Source: Auricularia sp. M13 (lineage: Eukaryota > Basidiomycota > Agaricomycetes > Auriculariales > Auriculariaceae). Taken from it: DNA of 64,000 bases. A program made the translations under genes and the position numbers. Below the pieces are notes generated by a model. It saw only the letters and a program-made list of their open reading frames with translations. It did no database searches and was not told the origin of the DNA. This document shows, one piece after another, positions 54,928-64,000 of this stretch; positions within the stretch are counted from its first letter, which is position 1; every line of letters starts with the position of its first letter. Where the stretch lies: assembly GCA_037042915.1 (NCBI GenBank), contig CM073195.1, positions 2,108,001-2,172,000 on the forward strand, in the 5' to 3' direction.

Positions 54928-56261
54928 TGCACGACACCCGACACCACCTGGTGCCCAGCACTACACGGCCACAGCTGTGGAAGGCGTGATGGCCGAGCTC
55001 CAGTGCCCGGCGGTCACAACTGTGAAGGCGCCGGGCTGTGGGCGGACGAGGGCGGGGAGATGGACAGGAAGGCGGATGGGGATGGCACGGAGACTGGGAA
55101 AGGCTGGACGACGACCAAAAAAAAAACGTTAGCACGACCGGGCGCGACGACGCGCCCGGACACGCGGCATAGCGGCCCTGCTCACCTTAGCCCTCACGGA
55201 GAATGCGCTGTGGCGGGATTAGTGGACGGCGCGCGGCAAGTGCGCGTCGGGCGCACCGGGAGGTCGTCGACGCCGACGAAGACGGCGCAGCGCGGCGATC
55301 TTCAGCGCGCAAGCCGGCGACGGTGGGACGAGGAAGAGAGCGCAATGGCGGGACTTGAAACGCCGCTCGCGCTCAAGTCCGTTTCGAACCCCGCCGCAGG
55401 TAATAGCCGGCCGCGGGGTTCGAAATGCCCCACCTTTCTTCCTCTGCTGGCCCGCCTTCACAGCTGTGACCGGGCAGCAGCGAGCACTGGGCCGCGCACT
55501 TGCACAGCTGTGCCTGCGCGGTGGGTGCTCGTGAGGAGGGAGGGGCACTTCTGTAGATAATAACTGCGCGGCCACGGCCCTGCGCGTCGACAACCCAGTA
55601 CTGTAATCTCGTATGTACCGGCCGCGCGTTCAGGTCAACGCCTGACGTGCGTCGCTCGCAGGGTGAATCTCTTGCCAGGTGATTTTCTTGCTCCGTGTTT
55701 ATCTTGTTACGTGTTTTTCTTGCTCGATGTCTGCTCGTCGTTGGTGTTCTCCCTCCCTCATCCACGCTCTCCTCCACCATGTCTCGCTCTCCCATTCCGT
55801 TATCCGCTGTTTCATGCTCTCCTCTGCCCGCTCTCCCATTCCTCGCTGTCGTCGTCATCCTCCACCGTCAAATGTTGCTCTGGTGTATGTATCGTTGTCC
55901 TATTGTGTCTGCGCTCGAACAATGGTTTTTTCTCTGGGCTCAGGTGTGACTTAAAACAAATACCCAAGGTGAGCTGAAGTGAATTGAATGAAATAAAATT
56001 GATGGTGACGCGGTACAGACTACCCGTTGTCGAAGCTGTCGTTCGCGCTCGCTGTCCATGTTAATGGCGCCGAGTACGGCCGTGCTTACGACTCGAGAGG
56101 CCGTGTGGGCCATACGAACGTGGGTGGTGGGCGCCATCGCTGCAGCAGTGATTGACGCTGTGCAGCGTATCATTATTGTCTAAGTTATAGGCCGCGCTCG
56201 TCGCCCGTGCTCGAGGCGCCGAGGACGGCCTTGATTACGACGTGCTGCTCTACCTTGTGGC
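54928..56261. other. Intergenic, no gene recognised
   Basis: About 1.3 kb upstream of the second KDZ transposase. A long plus-strand frame (54499-55560) is arginine-rich shadow sequence. A C/T-rich stretch covers 55690-55860. Confidence 0.5.
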
Positions 56262-57587
56262 CTACTTCGAAGGTGCGTACATCGCGTGCATCGCGTCCAG
56301 CTCCTCACGAAGCTCACCGTTCTTCTTCTTCATGTCCTCATTCTCCTTCTCCATCGCCTCCATCCTCTCGCGCATCGCCTTCATCTTATCCTCATACGCC
56401 TTGTTTTTCTTCTCCACTTCCTTCGTGTACTGCTCGCGGAACGGTCTCAACTTCTCCAAGACGGTCTTCCTTACGTCATCGATCAGCTCCGGAACATCGC
56501 TCTCGACCTGCTCGGAGTGCCAGGTGCGCATAATGCCCGAGCCCGTGCGAGGAAGGAAGACACAAAGTGCCCACCCGTTGGAGCGAGACGCAAGAGTATC
56601 AGCCTGCATCGATGTCAGCGTTGGTCGATCGGACTGATGTACTGGATACCTTCTGCGCTACGGCTTGGAACATGCGCGGAATGCGCTTCGCCTTCTCGGC
56701 CTGGGTCGGATACTCGGCCTTGCGCAGGATGTTGCGCTCGAGATCTAGTCAACGTGAGTGAAGGAATCAAACCCCGGGCAACCACATTACTCACCGAGAG
56801 GCAGGATGCCACGCGACGTTGCCTTCCAGCCGTTCTTCAGGCGATAAGTCGGACGTTTGGCCTTCTTAACCGCCTTCTTCGTCTCGTTGGGTATGACGGT
56901 GTCGGCGCTCATGGTCGTATTGGACGCGTCCACGAGAACGTCGACGTCCATGTCTTGCACGTCACCCCCGCGGGGTCCTTCGGTGGCGGGTATCTCGACC
57001 TGCTCATCGGAGGGCTTCAGCCCCACCACGTCGTCCTCGTCGTCACTGTCGTGCACAACGTCGGCGGGCAAAAAATCTTGAAGCGTCTTGCCCTCGGGCA
57101 GCTCGAGGCCGGCAGCTGCGAGTGCGGCGAGGATCTGCTCGGGGTCGACGTCGCCGTCATTCTCGTCGATGGCGAGTCCCACTTCGCGGTCGATGCGCTG
57201 TGACTGGATGTCGGTATGCGCAGCGAGGACAGTCTCCTCGAGCTCAGCCGCCTTTGCCGCAAGGGCCGTTGGCCCGTTCGGTCCCCTCTGCAACTTGTGA
57301 GGTCGCGTTTCATGCACAATCAACGTTCGCGAACATACCGCACAGTCCGTGGCTGCGTGTCCCTTCATGGGCGCGCCGCAACTCTTGCAGTGGGGCGATT
57401 TGCGGGCTGTTGGCGGCTTCGCAGGAGCGGCCGTGTCGGTCGTGCCAGTCGAGGACCGGGTGCTGCGCGTGCCGTGCGCTTTGTGCGACGGCGGCGGAGG
57501 TTCGTTCTCCTCTACATCCAGGTGAGCACACGCGGAATTAGAAGACGAGTTAGACATCGACTGACTGGTCTTCTTGCTTCGGGCCAT
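56262..57587 (-). CDS. Three-exon coiled-coil protein with CxxC motif, unknown function
   Basis: Exons 57587-56795, 56744-56650 and 56603-56262 join in phase (LPLG to DLERNILRKAEYPT; AQK to ADTLASRSNGW). The N-terminal third is low complexity with PHCKSCGAPMKGHAATDC-type cysteines (C-x2-C...C-x2-C), possibly a small zinc-binding site. A middle acidic region follows, then a basic KKAVKKAKRPTYRLKNGWK patch. The C-terminus is a strong coiled coil (residues of YEDKMKAMRERMEAMEKENE type over about 50 residues). I do not recognise the family. It lies between a KDZ transposase and another unknown gene and may be part of the same mobile unit. Confidence 0.7.
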
Positions 57588-58393
57588 GCAGTCTTGGTCT
57601 TCGTCGAGGACGGCGGGAAAGATGTTGGGACACGTTCAAGTGAGTCTCCTGGGGCCACCAGCTATATAAGCCGATTTTCTTTTACTCGAGCGTGGGATTC
57701 TGTGGCCACGCCGGCCGAAGAAGTCATGACCCCTTCACATGAGCCTTCTGGCCTTCATAGCCTCAGAGACTTCTTGCACTGATTGGCGTTAAAGCCCTAT
57801 GCCCTATCATGCTCTAATCCTTGTCTAATCCTGCACCCATGTATACTTGGCTGCCATCCATGTAGTTTTACAAAATATGGCAACTCGTACTGATACCTGT
57901 CTCAGAAAGCCTGGGCTTATGGGCAGCATGTCGGTACAGCTCGGTCCTATCTGTCTCTAATTGCCGTACGTCATGGAGGCACTCAACCGAGAGCTGATGA
58001 GCACTTACGTTGCATCACACAGCCTCGGGAAACGGCACGGCCTGAAGTCCCAGGCCATTGCAAGTCTCGCGCTGCGAGGAACTACGAATACATAAGCCTC
58101 GTTCTGCCCATTTCACAATACAGAGACAGATGCAGTCTGTTATATTCCGAATCGGTGAGACTTCTCATGCCGTGCGGGAATGCCGGATTGACACCTCCCC
58201 AGTCACTGCTTCTCGTGGCGGTGTGCTTTACACGCACGCTGAGGCAGCGTCACATCTGCACACGGTCAGCACATCGGGCCAGCCGTAACGTCAGGGACTT
58301 ACACTAATATCCTGTCGTCTCATTCCAGATTCAACGCCTCGCGGTTTCGCTTTCTCAGCCCTATCGGCACACATCTCACCTCTCACCGCTACG
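57588..58393. other. Divergent intergenic region, no gene recognised
   Basis: About 800 bases between two divergently transcribed unknown genes; both promoters should lie here. I see no repeats or structured RNA. Confidence 0.5.
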
Positions 58394-59978
58394 ATGTTCA
58401 CTGACCGCCGTTCTGTGTCGTCTCCGATGGCTCTCAAGGCTTTGCGTTCGGCGCATCAACCTGGGAAGAAGCCCAACACACGATCCATCTCAGGTCGCAG
58501 CAAAACGGCGGTGCCGAGTCCCTCGGAACAGCTCGACATGGCCGACATCGCGCACGAGCGCACGCTGCGCGACTGCATGACGGCTTACGTCGAGCTCAGA
58601 CGCGCGGCCCACCCAGACGAGTTCACCAACCCAAAAGACTGGCCGACGTACATCTGCGGTCCCTGGGAGCCCAAGCTGACCCTGCGCAACGTCCGGCCGC
58701 CGGTTTTGAAGCAGCTCATGTGTCCGCAGTGCGGGAGCACCGCGCCCCTCCTCCACACGTTTACTGGCCGCCAAGATCCCGGATGCACCTGGGTCAAGGT
58801 GCGAGTCTCTTTTCACGGCGCTGCACTTGCACCGTACTGATTGAAAAACAGTGCATGAAGTGCAACGAGGTCGAAAACAGCGCGGGACGTGCAACCGGCG
58901 ATATCACCAAAACGCCGCAAGTCGTCGATTCCTATGGTCCTTTCGCTGTGTACGACCGCGACAAGTTCGAATTTCGAGTGTGGGTGACGAGGCTCGCTTC
59001 AGAGCGAGAGGCCGAAATAGGTGCGCTGCTAGCCCATATCATTGCTCGCGCAATACAAGCTAACTATCTCGCAGAGGCCGTCAAAGCTCGCGGCTCACGC
59101 ACGCCGTCGGGTTCCAAGGCCAGAGGCCCCGTCGCGGAGTCGCTGGGGCATGCGCCGCGCACACCGTTACGTGCGTCGCACAAGGCGTCAGTATCGGTCG
59201 CCCGCGACGACTTCTTCGCGGACCATACGCCGTCGCGCCCGTCTCGCAGGGTGTCTGTCTCGGCCGCGCGCAACGAGTTCTTCGACGACTCCGACTCGGA
59301 GTACTCTGAGACCACCTCCGACGCATTTCGGGGACTCATGGCACGCTCTCGAGGCCCGCTGGCCGACCCTCCCCGCAATCGCAAGCAGACGCGCAAGAGA
59401 ACGGCAGGCAAACAGCGTGCTGCACCAGCGTCCCGGACTCCATCACCACCACCCCCTCCGCCTCCGCCGACTGCTAGCAGTAGCTCGTCGCACGTGCAGC
59501 AACGCGCGGTTGCCAAGATTCCGCTCTCTCGTACGTTCGCGTTCAAAACCCGGGAAGTCAAGGTTTCCGTCGAGCTGATGGTGAGTTTCGTCTCGTTGTA
59601 TCGCTCAGAAGAGCTAAAACATCACAGAACCGCACTTATCGCAATTTCACCGTTGCAATCACCGACAACCGCGTTACATGGGGCGTCCTCAAGTGCACCC
59701 TCGCGCCGTTTTTTGTGGACGACTCCGTTGGACTCGAGGTGTTCGATGTCGTCGGCAACCAGTGGCGTCGCTTCGGACTTGGTACTCACATCGGAGTGCA
59801 CGTCTCGCAGGAGTCGATCGTCGCGCGGGTTGTGCACGGTCGCGCTCTCTCGCTCGAAGTCATCGAAATTCCCTCCACAACAGAGGACGACATCCCTTCG
59901 AAAGTCGGGGATAAGCGTCTCGCTCCCAAGCCATTAACCTTTGTCACCAAGCCCAACAAACGGGGCAAACATAGTTAA
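58394..59978 (+). CDS. Three-exon protein with zinc-ribbon-like cysteines, unknown function
   Basis: Exons 58394-58798, 58852-59580 and 59628-59978. Introns are GTGCGA to ACAG and GTGAGT to CACAG, in phase. An N-terminal domain carries LMCPQCGSTAPLLHTF and, across intron 1, CTWVKCMKCNE: two CxxC pairs of a possible zinc ribbon, about residues 115-145. A Ser/Pro/Arg-rich disordered middle follows (with a polyproline run near 59450). The C-terminal domain has TVAITDNRVTWGVLKC and LEVFDVVGNQWRRFGLGTH, then a basic tail (KPNKRGKHS). A nucleic-acid-binding role is possible but only inferred. The internal repeat SVxxAR(D/N)(D/E)FFxD occurs twice (about 59190 and 59255). Confidence 0.75.
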
Positions 59979-60114
59979 TCTCGCCCGATATTCCGTCACT
60001 TTCCATCACCCAGCCGTAGAGCTTAGAAGTTTGCACCTTATTCACGTAGTCTGAATTGGAGTCAACAGTTTGCTATTTCCCATCTTCGTGGTCATATGAC
60101 AATATTCGGAGCAT

Positions 60115-60236
60115 CCCGGATCGGCGGATCGCCAGATTTGCGTTCCAAATCCGGCCACCCATATCCCGGATCGGTGGATCGCCAGATGTGCGTTCTAAAT
60201 CCGGCCACCCATATCCCGGATCGGCGGATCGCTGTC
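60115..60236. repeat. 50-bp tandem repeat, about 2.4 copies
   Basis: Units start CCCGGATCGGCGGATCGCCA at 60115, 60165 (two to three changes) and 60215 (partial). More CCCGGAT words follow to 60275. Intergenic. Confidence 0.85.
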
Positions 60237-60692
60237 TATCCCGGCCATCAATCCCGGATTGTCAATATCCCGGAACGACGTAATTACCGTCTGCACCGGA
60301 GCCCGGCCCATGTCTCTGTCCACAGGCACATGCGATGGCGCTTCTGATCGCCGTCTTACGTTGAGCTGGTACGACGTGTGCGGCCTTACAAAGGTCACGT
60401 TCTGACTTGCCTTTCCAGCTGCTTTGTCCTTTATCTCCCCACCCTGCGTCGCCTTCATGCTCGCAGCTCTGTCATCGCGTCCGCTCTTCTTCCCTCTCCA
60501 CAGTTTCCAATCATCAGTCTCCTTGTAATCCATGTGCTGTCAGCCCTTAGTAGTTTATTTTTGGACGCAGATGCTCGGCGATATCGCGCGCGCCAAGTTG
60601 CCGGTTCGCAACTGTACCGTTATCGGAGTTTCGGTTGCTTATCTTTCCACCGGCCGATCCCGATCATCCATTCGCATCTTGTCTCGTGCCAT

Positions 60693-60719
60693 CATCCATC
60701 CATCCATCCATCCATCCCA
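60693..60719. repeat. (CATC)n microsatellite
   Basis: Six tandem CATC units in an intergenic region with no recognised gene (59979-61038). Confidence 0.9.
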
Positions 60720-61038
60720 TCTCTGCTTCGCGGCGGGGGGACTTCTGCAGTTGCAGCTCCCTCTGGGCGTCGCTCTTCGCTGGTGGCGCCGCTATTGTAC
60801 AGTTGTACCTAGCGGTGGACCTGCTCGTTCCTGATCGCCAACCCCGCACCCACACGGATCATTTGTGATGTCTGCGCCGGCGGATGCAGCGTGCGTGCTG
60901 CCGTTGACATCGTGCAAGATCGGCGTGCTGATCTTGCACTATCTAGCATCAACGCTGGTGACGTGCAGTCGACTGAGCAGCGTCCTGTTCTGCGTGTGCC
61001 GTTGAGAGGGCAAGTTGATCGCTTCGAACGGCAAGCTT

Positions 61039-64000
61039 ATGCTGATAATTCTCAGGCCTCGGCGCCGCCAAGGCGTTGTGCAGGAGCAGCTGCAGCCTCA
61101 GGTTGACTCTGTCGCTTGGGATAGAGGTCCAGATGCTTGGAAACAGATTTACGCAGACAAGGGTACAAACCCGTGAGTACGCATTTGCTCTGCTTCTCGC
61201 TGTGTGTTTGACTACATATAGCTACGACTATTGGGTCAATTCCCCTCCGCCGTCTCCCCCTCCTGAGCGTGATGAAGCGTGAGTTTTGGCTTTGTGAAGG
61301 ATGCCGTGTGCTGACTGAAATCACTCTAGATTCGATGAGCGGTTGCTTCTCTTTCAACCAGAGGAGAACCCCGCGGGGAAACCGACGTTCTCCCAGCCGA
61401 AGCTATGGATCAGCTTCTTCAACGAGTGCCTGAATCTCGAGAAGGACATGGCCGCACAGCGCAAGCACATGCGCTCACCTCATAGCGTGCGCGGCAGGTT
61501 CTATTTGGGATATCATCCTTCGCCTCCCCGACCCAAGTTGCCGGTGAATGACGCCTTCCGCCGATGGATGGAGCCAGTTACTCGCGATGGCGAACGGGAT
61601 CCGTTAACAGGCGAAATTCCGGATCAAGAGGGCGACGCGGAAGAGTGGTTTGAGGCTATGAGACGCTGGCATACGTCCGCCTTGAAGTGGCTCATCTTGC
61701 GCAAGAACGAGGACCTGTATATTCGGTTGTTCTCCAAGACTCACCAAGACGCGGGGATGCAAGACTATCCCAAGTCAGACGCACTCGAGGACGTCGTGCC
61801 GCTTCGTCTCCCGCCCGAGGTCTACGCCGCAGACCCGACGGCCCCGCCACTGATGCGCTATCATCGGTGGTGGAAGTTCGCCGAAGTCCTTTCTCCAGAA
61901 GGCTACAACTTCAAGGACCTCCTCATTGTCTCCAATGCGGACTACATTCCCCCACTTCCGCCGATTACCAATCCTGTCATCCGCATCGACGGTCGTTTCG
62001 GCGTGCAGGAGGAGTCGCGCTTTCCGGACTGGCACGTACCCGGTCGTTGGCACATGGCATTCATCCCGACAGAAACTCACGGCCTCGTGCACAAAATGGA
62101 ACACAGCTCGATCCACCGCAATATGATGTTCTATGTACCGGACTTCAATCGCGATTTCCGCTCATTCGACGGCGGGAGAAGCTTCGCGCTGACAGATGCA
62201 CTCAAGAAGGCGCTGCAAAGCGCCTGGGACGCAGTGCTGAAGATGCGCGCCGACATGGAGATCCCCGCATCGAGGAGGATGCATCAACCTTACGAGGCAG
62301 AACAACGTGGACGCATCGCCATGCGTTTCCTCTTCAGCCAGCATCTGTCAGCGCGTCACATCCACGAGACCCTGGCGGCTTGGCAGCGCGCTGTTGCTGA
62401 GATGATGGGCTGGAACAACTACATGCGTTCCCTCGTCTATCTGACCAAGTGGTCTGTTCAGTCCAGAAATCGCATTCTCCCTGTCCCGTGTGATCTCCGT
62501 CTCGAGCACCATCGCAAGCATTTTCGCGGTGTGTTCACCGACAACGAAGCCGTTGCCAACCACTACGCCCAGTTCGGAGTCCCGGTCTGGCTTGTGCGCC
62601 TCGAAACGACCTAGGGAATGTCTGGTGCCCAGGAGGCAATGCGGACAAGGTCGACATCACTCCGTTCGTGTGCGAGATGCGTGTCTACAACGAGATGGAG
62701 TACTCCCAGCCGGCCTACCTGCAATCGACGTACGAGACGCGCTCACACCCCACGAACTATTTCGACTCGCGCGATGACGATGACTACGTCGGACACCAAA
62801 ACGACATCGACTACCGGTCGTCAGGTAATACCTTTGACCGTGAATGTGTTGAATGTAGGCTAATTTCTCACAGCTGCACCTGCATGGACTGCCAACCTGC
62901 CGGAAAATCCAAGAAAACGCGCAGGTGCGATCTTCAATTGTTGGGCGTGCGCGACTCAATTCTTAATTCATGTTGCAGGCCAGGCCAACGCCGAAGAACC
63001 TGCAAGTAAGAAGGCCAAGGCCGGCAAGAACAGGCCTGCCGCGTTGAATCTGCCGCGGTTCCCAGTCGAGCGATCGGCGGGCTATCCTTCTTGGTGGCCC
63101 TCGCAGTGGTCCATTGCTCTCGACATCGTATCCTCGATCAATCGGAATGCGGCACGTGTTCGCGAGCTGAAGGTCGACCCGATCCATCCAGTGCCTGAAG
63201 TCGCGCATCTCATGGGTCGTTATGCTTCTCCCGTTGTCACACATTTCGCCGGGGAAATTAATCCCAAATCAGTACCGGGCAACATCACGAAGCTTTTCGC
63301 TTCAGTATGTCATGCTGCGCCCGCGACTGCTATTCGCACTGGGACGGTCTCCTCCTGCTGAGTTTGCGACATTTACCTCTGTGGAGTGGAAGGAGATCCT
63401 CAACGACCATATCCCATTGAAGAATCAGGTCGTCTTCGCTAAGCAACTCGGTATCGATGTTGCGCCACCAGCCGAGGTTGTGCATGCCAACGACGCAGCC
63501 TTCGAAATCGGGCATACTGACCGAATTCCGGCGAGCCTCGCTCTGCAACCCGTGGTCGATAATCCGTCTGCAAATTCCGCCGCATCTACAGCGACAAGCC
63601 CGGTCTCGTTGGCGTCGGAGCTGCCTCCTCTACTGCGCCAACCTCGCGTGCGCCATCACCCAGTACCGGCGTTGTATCTGACGACGACATCGACATGACT
63701 CCTGTCCACGGTAGCATCGCGCCGACGGTGCCTTATTTCGTACCGCATGATGCTGAGATTGATCCTCCTCTGGCCCGCGAGGAGCAGCGCTACCTCTATG
63801 AGCCGTCTGCATGGCGTTTCACTGCTCGCGGTCGGAAGCGCGCCCAAAAGGACCTGACTTGGTTCGTTGAGAGCGAAAGATCTGCTGGAGAGCCGTTGCA
63901 GTTCGTTATCGCGGGCAGTGAGAAGCACAAGGACTTCTTTGAGGACAATGAAGACGCAGATGTGTGGTGGGACTATGAACGGGCTTGGGCGTTGATTTTT
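61039..64000 (+). CDS. Large protein of a multicopy Agaricomycete family (FRGVFTD...GVPVW signature), 3' end outside window
   Basis: A spliced gene starting near 61039 (or upstream). Two introns (GTGAGT to TAG near 61172-61220; GTGAGT to TAG near 61280-61329) join TNP, YDYWVNSPPP and FDERLLLFQPEEN. The large exon to 62600 includes KLWISFFNECLNLEKDM, GWNNYMRSLVYLTKWSV, RILPVPCDLRLEHHRKHF, RGVFTDNEAVANHYAQFGVP and VWLVRLE. From memory this signature is typical of an unnamed family with many copies in mushroom genomes. Sense continues as NDLGNVWCPGGNADKVD only after one missing A in the run at 62603-62606. Later blocks include YPSWWPSQWSIALDI (63090), FATFTSVEWKEILNDH (63365) and, after another one-base shift near 63570, FRRIYSDKPGLVG and WFVESERSAGEPLQF to the window edge. 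It is either an eroding copy or carries assembly indels. The function is unknown. Confidence 0.7.

Noticed and set aside
54499-55560. 353-residue plus-strand frame
   Set aside because: Overlaps the antisense of the KDZ transposase N-terminus. Composition is Arg/Thr/Pro-rich with no domain pattern, typical of a shadow in GC-rich DNA.

Overview
The window is nuclear DNA of a filamentous basidiomycete, most likely an Agaricomycete. The evidence is GC-rich coding sequence, many short GT-AG introns of about 45-60 nt, F-box/LRR genes, a Ppo-type fatty acid dioxygenase with about 15 exons, and a dense load of Gypsy, hAT and KDZ (Kyakuja-Dileera-Zisupton) transposons. I found no rRNA, tRNA or CRISPR. 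Gene models were spliced by eye, so single exon edges may be off by a few bases.

Layout. 1-18 kb is host-like. It holds the 3' end of a non-LTR retrotransposon (RNase H), a small spliced gene, an LRR-type gene, a near-perfect 271-bp palindrome, an F-box/LRR gene with a frame break, a psi-producing oxygenase (Ppo) gene, a tripeptidyl-aminopeptidase-like alpha/beta hydrolase gene and a small secreted-protein gene. A solo LTR lies at 18.3-19.2 kb.

20-51.6 kb is a three-level nest of mobile elements. The oldest is a minus-strand Gypsy polyprotein. Its integrase zinc finger is split by a 4.3-kb LTR element (22233-26549; target duplication AGGAA; LTRs almost identical) that carries a cysteine-rich gene antisense to its LTRs. 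Its reverse transcriptase is split just before the YLDD motif by a 20.9-kb KDZ DNA transposon (28283-49165; 8-bp duplication CCAATGAA; terminal inverted repeats of about 517 bp). The KDZ element holds a transposase with a C-terminal Ulp1-like domain, a large divergent accessory gene of unknown family, subterminal repeats, and a third-level 4.9-kb hAT element (30442-35297; duplication GCGGGAAG). Removing each insertion plus one copy of its duplication restores the host reading frame, so these three boundaries are firm.

51.9-64 kb holds a second KDZ transposase of a different lineage (SWIM finger plus CxC5/CxC6-like cysteine clusters, frame broken once) and three uncharacterised genes. The last belongs to a family I remember as multicopy in Agaricomycetes and runs off the window. 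This stretch also looks element-derived, but I could not find its termini.

The main points of interest are the architecture and cargo of the KDZ element, the nesting record, the loss of the haem-thiolate cysteine in the Ppo P450-like domain, and several single-base frame breaks in otherwise well-preserved genes.
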